Source: Citroniella saccharovorans (GTDB lineage Bacteria; Bacillota; Clostridia; Tissierellales; Peptoniphilaceae). From it: a stretch of DNA of 64,000 nucleotides. This document shows, in pieces, positions 1 to 10,118 of the stretch. The stretch is from contig NZ_JAYKOT010000003.1 of assembly GCF_035481615.1 (NCBI RefSeq), positions 434,001-498,000 of the forward strand, given 5' to 3'. Positions within the stretch are counted from its first letter, which is position 1, and each line of letters starts with the position of its first letter. The notes below the pieces were generated by a model. It saw nothing but the letters and a program-made list of their open reading frames with translations, did not search any database and was not told where the DNA came from. A program made the translations under genes and the position numbers.

Positions 1-507
1 TGGTGGTATGAGGAAAATGAAATAGTTGAGACTCAGTTTTCTGATTTTTTAGTATCTTCTCCAAAAGCTGTTACAAATATTTTGTGCATCTTGGTTTTTA
101 TAATTGCAGGAATTTACGGAATAATAAATACACTTATTTGCGGACTTATTCTAGATCCTATAAAAAAGAAAAAAGGACAAGCTATAAATAGTCCAATAAA
201 AAAATATTCTTATATAATCTCAAGTCTTATGGGACTAGCCTTAATAAATTTATTTATTTGTTTCATGAGATTAAATAGCGGATATAGAACTGGCGATATA
301 GGAAGTGCATTTTCATACATTATACAAAGTATAATATTTGCAATATTATTAATACTAATGATAATTGCTTTAATTAAGGCTTTTAAAGGTCGTTTTGATT
401 TAGCTACAAAGAAAGAAAAATTTAAACTTTTTATAATAGAACTTTTAGCAGTGGGGCAGTGTATGGTTATCATGATTTTTGATATGTATAAATTTTGGGC
501 ACTTTAA
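1..507 (+). CDS. Membrane protein, 5' end outside the window
   Basis: The reading frame is open from the first base of the window, so the true start lies upstream and only the C-terminal 168 residues are visible. The visible part has about four hydrophobic segments separated by short charged loops, one of them reading DPIKKKKGQ, so this is an integral membrane domain. The family was not recognised; a C-terminal membrane domain of a larger enzyme or regulator is possible. An internal TTG near position 82 has no convincing ribosome binding site and is not the start. The gene ends just before a bidirectional terminator shared with xpt. Confidence 0.6.
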   Translation, partial: WWYEENEIVETQFSDFLVSSPKAVTNILCILVFIIAGIYGIINTLICGLILDPIKKKKGQAINSPIKKYSYIISSLMGLALINLFICFMRLNSGYRTGDIGSAFSYIIQSIIFAILLILMIIALIKAFKGRFDLATKKEKFKLFIIELLAVGQCMVIMIFDMYKFWAL

Positions 508-533
508 AATACTACAAAAAAATATTATTTAAA

Positions 534-573
534 AAAAGGCTTTTAGGATTAGATAACTCCTAAAGGCCTTTTT
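534..573. terminator. Bidirectional rho-independent terminator
   Basis: An inverted repeat (AAGGCTTTTAGG paired with CCTAAAGGCCTT) is flanked by A-runs on the left and T-runs on the right. It can therefore terminate both the membrane protein gene on the + strand and xpt on the - strand. Confidence 0.85.
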
Positions 574-582
574 AAGTAGAAT

Positions 583-1161
583 TTATAAATGTCTAAAGAT
601 GATGGTATTATTTTCTATAGAATCTACTACTGCGAGTGAGAGTAGATCAAATCCTTTTTTTCTCAAATTATCTCCACCATTTTGGAATCCCTTTTCTATG
701 GCAACAGAAAGACCAATTATATCAGCTTTTGCTTGTTTAGAAATATCTATTAGCCCCTCCATAGCAAATCCAGTTGCTAAAAAATCATCTATAATTAATA
801 ATTTATCGGAAGAATTCAGATATTCTTTAGAAACCGTTACATTGTAGAACTTTCCATAAGTGTAAGATTCAACTTTAGAAGAAAAAACTTTAGCGCTTAT
901 ATTTTTAGACCTAGCCTTTTTTGCAAAGACTACAGGAATATTATCCATATGGACAGCAGTTAAAATTGCAAGAGCAATTCCAGAAGCTTCAATAGTTAAA
1001 ATTTTATTTATACCTTTTCCTGAAAAATAATTTGCAATTTCCATAGCAAGCTTATCTAAAAAATCTGTCTCTAGTCTATGATTCAAAAAAGAATCTACTT
1101 TTATTATATTTCCGTCTAAGATTTTCGCATCTTTTAATATTTTTTCTTCCAATAGTTTCAT
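583..1161 (-). CDS. xpt: Xanthine phosphoribosyltransferase
   Basis: Predicted to convert xanthine and PRPP to XMP in purine salvage in the cytosol. The protein is 192 residues, the usual Xpt length, and matches along its whole length, including the N-terminal LLEEKILKDAKIL block and the PRPP-binding motif LLIIDDFLATG near residue 125. The start is placed at 1161 because AGGTGG lies directly upstream; a TTG twelve bases further out would include the ribosome binding site. Many xpt genes in Firmicutes have a guanine riboswitch leader; I see no such conserved core on the - strand between 1161 and about 1450. The gene converges on the upstream membrane protein gene through a shared terminator. 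Confidence 0.93.
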   Translation of the reverse strand: MKLLEEKILKDAKILDGNIIKVDSFLNHRLETDFLDKLAMEIANYFSGKGINKILTIEASGIALAILTAVHMDNIPVVFAKKARSKNISAKVFSSKVESYTYGKFYNVTVSKEYLNSSDKLLIIDDFLATGFAMEGLIDISKQAKADIIGLSVAIEKGFQNGGDNLRKKGFDLLSLAVVDSIENNTIIFRHL

Positions 1162-1555
1162 AATCCACCTCAAGTTAATTATAGCAGAGAGGAAAAATAT
1201 TATCTACTATGAATAAATTTACTAATATTAAAATTGGTATTTGTAAAGAGGGGGAGGTAGAAGATATAATGAGAAAAAATGGTAAAATGCTATCTAAATT
1301 TTTATTTTAAATTCTTTATAAAAAGTTACAATTAACTATTTTATGTTTTCTAAAAGTATAACTAAATAAAATGTATTAAGTATGTCTAAAATTTTATTAT
1401 ATTTAAATTATTATTATGGATAATTTCATCTAGACTTATTTATCTAAGTAATCTATTATATAATGGCAGGAAAGAAAATTTAAGGAAAAAAGAATTGATG
1501 TAAATTTTTAGGGACAAAATATTTATTTTAATTAAACTTTATTTAAGGAGAAAGT
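1162..1555. other. A/T-rich intergenic region with a 33-codon ORF remnant
   Basis: This stretch is the divergent upstream region of xpt and the acetyltransferase gene. It holds a short + strand frame at 1209-1310 (33 residues, beginning MNKFTNIKIGICKEGEV) without a good ribosome binding site. It resembles the first strand and helix of a GNAT-type protein and may be a decayed fragment. No RNA gene or riboswitch was recognised. Confidence 0.35.
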
Positions 1556-1996
1556 ATGAAAAAAAGAAAAGTAAGCGAGGAAATTAGTCTAGTTCCATAT
1601 TTTGATAATTTTGAATATACATTAAATTGGTACAAAGATTTTGATGTTTGTAAGCAGGTAGATAATATAGATTTTGTATATGACATTGAAAGGTTAAAAA
1701 AAATGTATAATTATCTTAATGAAAATGGAGATTTGTATTATATAGAGTATAAAAATAAATTGGTTGGGGATATTTGCTTAACTAACGATTCAGAAATAAC
1801 CATTGTTATATGTAAAGAATATCAGAATAGACACATTGGGAGAAAATGTGTTTATGAAATATTGAAAATAGCAAAAGAAAAATCATTTAAATCTGTAAAA
1901 GCAAACATTTATACCTTCAACGAACAGAGTCAAAAAATGTTTGAGTCTGTAGGATTTAAAAAAATAAGCGATGAATTATATGAAATAGAATTATAA
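1556..1996 (+). CDS. GNAT-family N-acetyltransferase
   Basis: A 146-residue protein with the GNAT fold pattern: a beta-strand region YYIEYKNKLVGDICL, then the acetyl-CoA-binding segment KEYQNRHIGRKCVYEILKIA around residues 90-110 (the Q/RxxGxG/A-like loop), and the C-terminal NEQSQKMFESVGFKKI block typical of the family. The substrate cannot be told from sequence. The ATG is preceded by AAGGAG at good spacing. The gene stands alone between two A/T-rich spacers and is not part of the cas operon that follows. Confidence 0.8.
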   Translation: MKKRKVSEEISLVPYFDNFEYTLNWYKDFDVCKQVDNIDFVYDIERLKKMYNYLNENGDLYYIEYKNKLVGDICLTNDSEITIVICKEYQNRHIGRKCVYEILKIAKEKSFKSVKANIYTFNEQSQKMFESVGFKKISDELYEIEL

Positions 1997-2405
1997 AATA
2001 GCTAGATACTATATTAAACTTGTTAATTATAGATATTAAAAATATTTAAATAAAAGTTTCATCAAGTACTTTTTATAGTAGATTTACAACTAATTTTTTT
2101 ATCTTATAGTTATTTTAGAATAAAAGTTTTATTTGATATGCAGTGGAATATTATAAAAATAATAAAGTCTACTATGATAGCTTTACAAATGAAAATATCA
2201 GAAAAAAGCTAAATATTAATACAAAAAACAATTAATAATCTTTATTTGTATTTAATAATGTTTCAAAAATATTAATAAAAATCATTAAAATTATAGTTAT
2301 TAATTAAAATTTATTTTATCACAATATGATTTTTATATTATAATTAAATATGAGAAGTATTATTTAAAACATATATAAATTAAATAAAAAGTTCATCATT
2401 AGCAT
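1997..2405. other. A/T-rich spacer upstream of the cas operon with a coding remnant
   Basis: About 400 bases without an intact gene. A short open stretch at 2137-2235 (YAVEYYKNNKVYYDSFTNE onwards, ending in a stop, no start or ribosome binding site) has the composition of the C-terminal end of a protein and may be what is left of a deleted gene. I see no terminator for the upstream acetyltransferase gene and no RNA gene. Confidence 0.35.
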
Positions 2406-2434
2406 TTGACTATATTTAGAACTATTAATATATT
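2406..2434 (+). promoter_or_regulatory. Sigma-A-type promoter of the cas operon
   Basis: TTGACT at 2406-2411 and TATATT at 2429-2434 are separated by 17 bp, giving a start point near 2441 and a short leader of about 35 nt before the cas3 ATG at 2476. It is the best promoter match upstream of the eight co-directional cas genes. Confidence 0.6.
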
Positions 2435-2475
2435 TTTTAATATACTGAAAAGTTAGAGAAATTAAGGAGAACAAA

Positions 2476-5278
2476 ATGCAAGATAAATTAAGGTATCTTT
2501 GGGCTAAAAAAAATAGGGATAATGATAATAATTTTATTTGGTTACCTCTTCTAATTCACTTAAACGATACAAAAGAGACTATGGCTTTCTTATGGGAGCA
2601 CTTTCTAAGCCAAGGAGTTAGAGATTATTTAATTAACTCTATGGATACAGATGTATCTGAAAAAGAAATTCTTGCTAAAAAATTAGCTATGTTTTTGGGC
2701 ACAGTTCATGATATAGGTAAAGCAAGTCCATATTTTCAGTTGAAACACTCTTTTAAGAACGATAAAGAATTAGATGAGATTATTTTAGAAAATCTAAGAA
2801 GTTCTGGTTTTAAAGATTTAGATAAATTTTTTGTTACAGATTCTAAAAATATTAGCCACCAGTCAATAGGACAGTTTATGTTATTTAAGCGTGGCGTTAA
2901 TATTACTGTTGCAGATATAGTTGGCGCACATCATGGAAGAGGTGTTGAAACTGACGAACTTTATGATGAGTCATTTGAAAATCATTTTTATCAAAATAAT
3001 GATAAAACAGGCGACATTTATAAAACTTGGCTTAGCTTACAAGATTACATATTTTCATGGGCACTTAAAACATGCGGTTTTTCATCTACAAAAGAAATAC
3101 CTATTTTATCACAACCAGGGCAAGTTATATTTTCAGCACTTCTAATAATGGCAGACTGGATTACAAGTAATGAAAGCTATTTTCCACTAATTAGTTTAGA
3201 AAAAAGTTGTGCTGATAATGATCGTATAGAAAAAGGGTTAATAAAATGGAAAAGTGATAGAACAGAACTATGGGATCCTCTTGAAGTAAATATAGATAAG
3301 GTGTATGAGGAAAGGTTTAAGTTAAAAAGTGGAGAGAAATTTATCCCAAGAGATGCACAAAAAAGAATTACAGAGATAATAGATAGAGCGGAAAATCCTG
3401 GAATAATTATCTTTGAAGCACCAATGGGCATTGGTAAAACTGAAGCAGCCCTAGTTGCTGTAGAGCAGCTTGCAAAAAAAACTGATAGAAGCGGTATGTT
3501 TTTTGGATTACCAACACAGGCTACTTCCAATGGTATATTTTCTCGTGTAAATGATTGGCTTGAAAATTTAAAAGATGATGTCTCTAATAGAAGATCACTT
3601 AGACTACTTCATGGAAAAGCAGTCCTTAATGAAGAGTTTCTTAATTTACCAAAAAGTAGAAATATACATGATAGCGAAAATTCAAACGAAAAAGAATATA
3701 GTAACTGTTAATGACTGGTTTAGTGGTAGAAAACTTTCTATACTAGATGATTTTACAGTTGGAACAGTTGATCAATTTTTATTATTGGCACTGAAGCAAA
3801 AGCATTTGATGCTTAGACATTTAGGCTTTGCAAATAAGGTTGTTGTTATAGATGAAGTTCATGCCTATGATGCCTATATGAGTGTTTATCTTTATCAGGC
3901 AATTAAGTGGATGGGAGCTTATGGAGTACCTGTAGTAATACTTTCAGCAACACTGCCTATTGAGAGGAGAAATAGACTAATTGAAAGTTATATGGTAGGT
4001 TCAGGATATAAATTTAGAAGACTTTCTAAGCCAAATAATTTTGAAAACAATGAAGCATATCCATTATTAACAATGAATGATGGAGATAAGATACTTCAAT
4101 ACGACGATTTTGATATACTAAAAGGGACTGATTATGAGATAAAAAGATTATCAAAAGAAGATAGTACAGATATAACAAATCTTATAGAAGATATCACTAA
4201 ACAAGGAATAGTTGGTGTAATTGTAAATACTGTGAAAAAATCACAAGAATTTGCCAAACTATGCTCAAATGTTTTTGGAAAGGAGCATGTTTTTCTTTTA
4301 CACTCCCTATTTATAGCTACTGATAGGTACAAGAAAGAAAAGGAACTTTTAGACTTAATAGGTAAAAATGGCAAAAGACCAAAGTTTATGATAGTTATAG
4401 GAACACAGGTTATTGAGCAGTCACTAGACATAGATTTTGATGTTCTAATTACGGATCTTGCGCCAATAGATCTTATATTACAAAGAATGGGTAGACAGCA
4501 CAGACATAAAAGAGATAATAGACCAGAAAATCTAAAAACACCTAAAGTATATGTGCTTAACTCAAAAGATTATGATTTTGATAAAGCAAGTACCTATGTT
4601 TATGATCCATACTTGCTTTTTAGAACAGAGTTCTACCTTCCAGAAAAGATAAATCTACCTAATGACATATCACATCTTGTACAATTAGTTTACTCAGATA
4701 AAAAATTAGAACTTGAATACAATCTTGAGGATGTTTATACTAATTATAGTGTGAAATTTAAAAATGATCTTACGAATAAAGAAACAAAGGCAAAAACTTT
4801 TAGATTAAAATCACCAGAAGTGAATAAAAAATCAATTGAAAAAAATATAATTGAATGGATTAAATATTCAGATACCGAAGCGGAAGCATCTGAAATAAAG
4901 GCATACGCTCAGGTTAGGGATAGTGAAGACAGTATAGAGGTAATAGCACTTAAAAAGTGCGAGAATGGATATGAATTTTTTGATGAAAAAGGAATTCTAG
5001 ATCCATCAGATAATAAAATAGCGATGAAGATTGCGCAGCATACAATAAGACTACCTAAATCAGTTTATTTTGAGAATGGTATCGATAATGTTATAAAATT
5101 CTTAGAAGGTTATTATAGAGAAAATTTAAATTGTTGGGATAATCAAACTTGGTTAAAAAATAATTTGGGAATAATATTTGACGAAAATAATGAATTTAGA
5201 ATTTTTGATAAAATATTATATTACGATACGAAGTATGGACTTGTTGTAAAAAAGGAGGATGAGAATGAGCGAGTTTAA
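2476..5278 (+). CDS. cas3: Cas3 helicase-nuclease, type I-E (frameshifted)
   Basis: Cas3 is the HD nuclease-helicase that Cascade recruits to unwind and degrade target DNA. The N-terminal HD domain shows VHDIGKASPYFQ and GAHHGRG. The helicase has Walker A APMGIGKTEAA (first frame), then DEVH in VVIDEVHAYDAYM, motif III LSATLP and the motif V/VI block ending QRMGRQHRHK (second frame). The frame breaks in the A5 run at 3689-3693: the first frame stops at 3711, and removing one A joins it exactly to IVTVNDWFSG, giving 933 residues, normal for I-E Cas3. An extra base from sequencing is more likely than natural inactivation, but a truncated HD plus Walker A protein of 411 residues would result if it is real. 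The 3' end overlaps cse1. Confidence 0.9.
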
Positions 5279-7037
5279 TTTACTAGACGAGGGCTGGATA
5301 TCTGTTGTTACTGATTACAAAGGTACTACTAAACTTGTAGGAATGAAAGAATTTTTCAGAGATGCACATAATTACAAAGCTTTTGCAGGTGATACAAAAA
5401 CGCAAGATTTTGCAGTTATGAGGTTCCTATTAGCAGTTTTGCATACTGTATTTTCAAGATATGATGCGAACGGAAATCCTTATGAAATGCTTGAGTTAAA
5501 TAAGCGAATGCAGCAAGTAGAAGAAGTTTATGAGGAAGATGAATCTGACTATAAAGATGATTTGATGAAGACATGGAAAGACTTGTGGAATTGCGGGAAA
5601 TTTCCAGAAATAGTTGATGTATATTTAGAAGCATGGAGAGATAGGTTTTATTTATTTGATGACAAGTATCCATTTTATCAGGTTACGAAAGATTTTTTTA
5701 ATGATTGTGAACTTTATAGCAATAAAGGTGCTGCAAAAGATGCTGGAAGCATTTCATTTAAAACAATAAATAGAAAAATTTCAGAGACTGGGGATAATAC
5801 AGCTATTTTTTCAATGGTGGGTGGCAATGATTCTGAATTAAAAGATAAATTAGATAATAATCAGCTTACTAGATGGCTTATTAACTATATGGCATACTCT
5901 GCAACTCCTGATAAAACTAAAATTAAAAGATATTTAGATATTAATGATATAGAAAAATATGATGGACATAAAGGATGGCAAAATTCTATTGGAGCTATAC
6001 ATTATAAAACCGATAGTTTATTTATGACATTTTTATTAAACCTTATCCTTGTACATCCTGATGATAAATTTATTGGTAAAGTTCAAACACCAGCTTGGGA
6101 ACTTACTCCAGAGGAAAATATAAGGTTTTATTTGGATAATAATAGTATAAATAATTTAGCTAGACTTTATACAGACTATAGTAGAGCGGTTTATATTTCG
6201 AACGAAAGAAATCAATTCGGTAGATTTTTTAATATTGCTCAATTGCCTATATTAGATAAGAAAAACAATTTATTAGAGTGTATGACAATATGGGAAAAAA
6301 CTAAAAAAAAAGATGATAATGAAGAAAAATGGTATCCAATGGAAAATAATCCTTATGAATCACTGTGGAGAAATTTTGGTATTATTTACCTAAATAATAC
6401 AGTCGAGAGTAAGGATTTTCGATCTCCTTATATAATAGATTGGTTTAGAAAAATATCAAAAGAAATATCTGATGAAAGATATATAAAATTATCATCTGTT
6501 GGAATTAACAGTGCTACAGCATCGAATTTAATGAAAAATGATATTGATGATGAAATATATGTAAATCTTGAGATAAGTTATGACTTAGCTAAAAATGGAT
6601 GGCTTAGGAGGATTAATAATCTTGTGGAAGATACTAAGAAATTTTTAAACGAAGAATATATGAAATACACTACTGACGTTGTAGCACTTGATACTGGATT
6701 ACTTAGGTCAAATGCTACAAAAAATCAAAAAAAACTTATAGACGCAAAGATTAACTCCCTGATTGGAGAGGTTTATTTTAAAATTGACAAGCCATTCAAA
6801 GATTGGTTATCTTCTATTGATTATAAAGAAGACAAAGAAAAAAAACTATATGAGTGTAAGAAAATGATTGTGAAAATAATTAAAGATGAATCAAAAAGAG
6901 TAGCATTAGCTCATGGAGATAGAGCTTTTGTTGGAATAAAATTTAAATTAAATAATGATGTTTTGTATAATAATATTGCCATATCATTCAACAAATTAGC
7001 ATTGAAATTGACAAATTACGAGAAAGGAGATTTATAA
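5265..7037 (+). CDS. casA: Cascade large subunit Cse1 (CasA/Cas8e)
   Basis: Large subunit of the type I-E Cascade complex, responsible for PAM recognition, R-loop initiation and Cas3 recruitment. The protein is 590 residues, begins SEFNLLDEGWISVV (the family's usual N-terminal LLxExWI pattern) and carries the FAVMRFLLAVLH helix near residue 45 typical of Cse1. The start at 5265 is chosen over 5259 because AAGGAGG at 5252-5258 is then six bases away. It overlaps the cas3 end by 14 bases and its stop overlaps the cse2 ATG (TAATG), so translation is probably coupled. Confidence 0.92.
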   Translation: MSEFNLLDEGWISVVTDYKGTTKLVGMKEFFRDAHNYKAFAGDTKTQDFAVMRFLLAVLHTVFSRYDANGNPYEMLELNKRMQQVEEVYEEDESDYKDDLMKTWKDLWNCGKFPEIVDVYLEAWRDRFYLFDDKYPFYQVTKDFFNDCELYSNKGAAKDAGSISFKTINRKISETGDNTAIFSMVGGNDSELKDKLDNNQLTRWLINYMAYSATPDKTKIKRYLDINDIEKYDGHKGWQNSIGAIHYKTDSLFMTFLLNLILVHPDDKFIGKVQTPAWELTPEENIRFYLDNNSINNLARLYTDYSRAVYISNERNQFGRFFNIAQLPILDKKNNLLECMTIWEKTKKKDDNEEKWYPMENNPYESLWRNFGIIYLNNTVESKDFRSPYIIDWFRKISKEISDERYIKLSSVGINSATASNLMKNDIDDEIYVNLEISYDLAKNGWLRRINNLVEDTKKFLNEEYMKYTTDVVALDTGLLRSNATKNQKKLIDAKINSLIGEVYFKIDKPFKDWLSSIDYKEDKEKKLYECKKMIVKIIKDESKRVALAHGDRAFVGIKFKLNNDVLYNNIAISFNKLALKLTNYEKGDL

Positions 7038-7645
7038 TGGAGAGTAAAAAAGATAGTATCCATAGAGTAACGTCTGCTATACTAAATAAAATAAATACCA
7101 CAATAGAAACTTCTAGAACAAAAGCATTATTAGCCAATATAAGAAATTCTATAAATAAAAATATATCAAACAATATTGAATCTATGTCATATTTATTTTC
7201 AAATTTGCCTGAAGAGTTTCTTGGAAATTCAATTAAGTTATGCTATGAGGAAGAAGCAATTATTACTGCTATTCAATTATATGCAATTCATCAACAGGGA
7301 GCTAAATATTCTGTGTTGAAGCTTGACTATGAAAAAGATGAAAGAAGACAAAATATTGGAGATGCTCTAAGCACACTCAGAGGTGATGATAATGAATCTA
7401 TTGATAAGAGATTTAATGTTATGATAACTTCTAGTAGTTTCAAAGAGCTTAAGCATCACTTAAGACAACTAATAAAAATTTTGAAAGCAAAATCAGATGC
7501 GAAAGTTGATTATGCTAAACTTTCTGAAGATCTATATTGGTTTTTATTAGGGAAAAAAGATGGAGTAAAATTATCTTGGTCAAGGTCATACTATAGGATT
7601 AGAAAAAATAAAAAATTGGAAGGAGAAATTAAAAATGAAAACTAG
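7037..7645 (+). CDS. casB: Cascade small subunit Cse2 (CasB)
   Basis: Small alpha-helical Cascade subunit that, as a dimer in characterised I-E complexes, stabilises the displaced DNA strand. The 202-residue protein is Lys-rich, all-helical in appearance, and contains GDALSTLRGDDNESIDKRF and LKHHLRQLIKILKAK, in line with the family's conserved central and C-terminal helices. Gene position between cse1 and cas7 supports the call, because Cse2 sequences diverge strongly. The ATG shares one base with the cse1 stop and the 3' end overlaps cas7 by 11 bases. Confidence 0.88.
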   Translation: MESKKDSIHRVTSAILNKINTTIETSRTKALLANIRNSINKNISNNIESMSYLFSNLPEEFLGNSIKLCYEEEAIITAIQLYAIHQQGAKYSVLKLDYEKDERRQNIGDALSTLRGDDNESIDKRFNVMITSSSFKELKHHLRQLIKILKAKSDAKVDYAKLSEDLYWFLLGKKDGVKLSWSRSYYRIRKNKKLEGEIKNEN

Positions 7646-8708
7646 ATTATTTTTAGATGTACATGCAATTCAAACAGTACCACCAGCAAATATTAATAGA
7701 GACGATACGGGTAGTCCTAAGACAGCACAATATGGTGGTGTAACAAGAGCAAGAGTTAGTTCGCAAAGCTGGAAGAGAGCTATTAGAAAGTATTTTAATG
7801 ACAATGGTAAAATAAACAATATTGGTATACGTTCATTGCAAATTGTAAAATATATTGCTGAAAAAATAATAAAAATTGATGAAAGCATGTTATTCGATGT
7901 TGCAATGGAAATGGCTGAAAAAACATTAAATGCTGCTAAAATATCAACCAAAGATCAAAAGGTAAAAGCATTATTCTTCATAAGCGACAAACAAGCAGAG
8001 AAACTTGCTGAAGCAAGTATTGCAAAAAATGAAGATAAAAAATATCTTCAGGATATTTTAAAAACTGAAGATTCGATAGATATATGTCTTTTTGGTAGAA
8101 TGCTAGCTAAAGATTCGTCAATAAACGTTGATGCATCTGCACAAGTAGCTCATGCAATTTCTACACATGAAATAGAAAGTGAGTTTGACTTCTATACAGC
8201 TGTTGACGATTTAGCACCAGAAGATAATCAAGGAGCAGCTATGATTGATACTTTAGAATATAATTCATCAACATTATATCGTTATGCAAATATTGCTATG
8301 CATGATTTTTATGGTCAACTTGGCGATAAGGAAAGTCTAATTAATGCTACAAAACTTTTTGTTGAAGCATTTATTAAATCAATGCCAACAGGTAAGATAA
8401 ATTCATTTGCTAACCAAACACTTCCGAGTGCCATCGTAGTAACATTAAGATCAGATAGGCCTGTTAATATGGTGAGTGCATTTGAAGAGGCTGTTAAATC
8501 AAACGAAGGTTATGTAAAAAAATCAGTTCAAAAACTTTTTGAAGAGTATTCATTGTATGATAATATGCTTGAAAAGCCAATATACACAGCTTATTACACT
8601 TTTAAAGATTATGGAACTGCTGATATAGGCAAAAAAGAAAATTCTATAGAAGATTTGGTAAAGGGTTTAGGAGCAGAATTAAATAATGCTTTAGAAAAGA
8701 TAAAATAA
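7635..8708 (+). CDS. casC: Cascade backbone subunit Cas7e (CasC/Cse4)
   Basis: Backbone subunit, six copies of which coat the crRNA in characterised I-E complexes. The 357-residue protein shows the family's N-terminal signature: LDVHAIQTVPPANINRDD, then YGGVTRARVSSQSWKRAIR at about residues 33-52. Further on it has the ASAQVAHAISTHE segment. The ribosome binding site AAGGAG sits inside the end of cse2, with an overlap of 11 bases. This is one of the best-conserved proteins of the locus. Confidence 0.95.
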   Translation: MKTRLFLDVHAIQTVPPANINRDDTGSPKTAQYGGVTRARVSSQSWKRAIRKYFNDNGKINNIGIRSLQIVKYIAEKIIKIDESMLFDVAMEMAEKTLNAAKISTKDQKVKALFFISDKQAEKLAEASIAKNEDKKYLQDILKTEDSIDICLFGRMLAKDSSINVDASAQVAHAISTHEIESEFDFYTAVDDLAPEDNQGAAMIDTLEYNSSTLYRYANIAMHDFYGQLGDKESLINATKLFVEAFIKSMPTGKINSFANQTLPSAIVVTLRSDRPVNMVSAFEEAVKSNEGYVKKSVQKLFEEYSLYDNMLEKPIYTAYYTFKDYGTADIGKKENSIEDLVKGLGAELNNALEKIK

Positions 8709-8721
8709 GATAGGTGATATT

Positions 8722-9447
8722 TTGAAAACAGTTTTATTAAAACTAAGTGGGCCAATGCAGTCTTGGGGCACATCATCACACTTTGAAACTAGAAACACAG
8801 ATTATTATCCATCAAAATCAGCCATCATAGGCATCCTTGCAGCTAGCTTTGGCTATAGAAGAGATGAGGACGAAAAAATCGGTAAGCTTAATGAATTAGA
8901 CTTTGCTGTTAGGGTTGATCAAGTAGGAACATTAAGGAAAGATTTTCATATTGCGGCTAAATATAAAGATAATGGAGATTTTGAAAGAAATTATATAACA
9001 TATCGTTATTATCTAGAAGACTCCATTTTTATAGTAGCACTATCATGCAAAGATGAAAAGTGGATGGATGAGATTATTTATGCACTGAAGCATCCATATT
9101 TTCAACAATTTATGGGAAGACGATCTTGTCCAGTTCCAGTCAATTTTGTTTTGGAAGAAAATGAACTAGGAGCAATAGATGCGCTTAAAAATCTTGAGTG
9201 GCAAGCCTCAAAAGATTATCAAAAGAAAAATAAAGTGTACATCGCAGATTTATATGCTGATAAAGAACTACTTGATGATGAAGCTTATATGATTAGAAAT
9301 GATAGAGTAGTATCTTTCTCACAAAAAGAGCGTAAATTCGGACCTCGTTTTGAAGCAAGAACTAGTATTAAATTATATTATAAAGAGTACAAAAAAGAAG
9401 ATGATGTTGAAAAAGATATTGATTTTTTCGATAATCTAGATGAGTGA
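8722..9447 (+). CDS. casD: Cascade subunit Cas5e (CasD)
   Basis: Binds the 5' handle of the crRNA in type I-E Cascade. The 241-residue protein starts at a TTG preceded by AGGTGAT and shows LLKLSGPMQSWGTSSHFETR, a hallmark of Cas5e, followed by PSKSAIIGILAASFGYRR. The C-terminal REARTSIK-like region reads GPRFEARTSIK here. A 13-bp gap separates it from cas7 and 8 bp from cas6e, consistent with a single operon. Confidence 0.95.
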   Translation: MKTVLLKLSGPMQSWGTSSHFETRNTDYYPSKSAIIGILAASFGYRRDEDEKIGKLNELDFAVRVDQVGTLRKDFHIAAKYKDNGDFERNYITYRYYLEDSIFIVALSCKDEKWMDEIIYALKHPYFQQFMGRRSCPVPVNFVLEENELGAIDALKNLEWQASKDYQKKNKVYIADLYADKELLDDEAYMIRNDRVVSFSQKERKFGPRFEARTSIKLYYKEYKKEDDVEKDIDFFDNLDE

Positions 9448-9455
9448 GGTGAATA

Positions 9456-10118
9456 ATGTATTTATCAAGGGTTAAAATAGATGCATATAATAGGAGAATG
9501 TTAAGAGATTTAACACATTTAGGAGCTTATCATGCTTGGGTTGAAGACTCTTTCCCAGACGAAAGAGAATCTTCAGTAGAAGATAGGACTAGAAAGCTAT
9601 GGCGAGTAGATCAAATTAATGGTGAGTCTTATTTGCTAATTTTGAGTAAAAATAAACCAGATTTAGAAAGATTAGAAAAGTATGGAGTTAAATCAAGCGC
9701 TGAAACAAAATCTTATGATAGGCTACTAGATTCTATAGAAGAAGGCTTGAAAGCAAGATTTAAAGTGAATCTAAATACTGTAAAATCTATTTGTGATGAT
9801 AAAAAACATATTAAACGTGGACGTTTGGTGCCAGTGGGTCTAGAAGAACTCAATAGCTTCTTTCTTGATAGAACAGAAAAAAATGGATTTTCAGTTAAAG
9901 AAGATGAATTTAGCATAACAAGTAGAGGAGAAAAACTTTTTATTAAAAAAGATGAGAAAAAAGAAATTCTTACAAAAGTTAATTTAGTTTCTGCTACTTA
10001 TGAAGGAGTATTAACAGTTATAGATTCCGAGAAATTTAAAGATACATTGATAAATGGGCTGGGACGCAAAAAAGCTTATGGATTTGGCCTATTAACAATA
10101 ATACCATATCATGGATAA
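9456..10118 (+). CDS. casE: CRISPR RNA endoribonuclease Cas6e (CasE)
   Basis: Cuts pre-crRNA at the base of the repeat hairpin and stays bound to the 3' stem-loop in characterised I-E complexes. The 220-residue protein has the N-terminal THLGAYHAWVEDSFP block, whose His near residue 27 matches the position of the family's catalytic His, and the C-terminal Gly-rich loop INGLGRKKAYGFGLLT. The array downstream has a GC-rich five-base-pair hairpin with an A/C loop, a fitting substrate. It overlaps cas1 by 8 bases. Confidence 0.94.
   Translation: MYLSRVKIDAYNRRMLRDLTHLGAYHAWVEDSFPDERESSVEDRTRKLWRVDQINGESYLLILSKNKPDLERLEKYGVKSSAETKSYDRLLDSIEEGLKARFKVNLNTVKSICDDKKHIKRGRLVPVGLEELNSFFLDRTEKNGFSVKEDEFSITSRGEKLFIKKDEKKEILTKVNLVSATYEGVLTVIDSEKFKDTLINGLGRKKAYGFGLLTIIPYHG

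Noticed and set aside
1162..1450. Purine riboswitch expected upstream of xpt
   Set aside because: The conserved junction and loop sequences of the guanine aptamer are not found on the - strand.
3575..3711. Independent start of a second cas3 gene at the ATG 3575
   Set aside because: The first about 40 codons in this frame overlap the conserved first-frame Cas3 sequence and look unlike Cas3; the conserved helicase sequence begins only after the A5 run at 3689.
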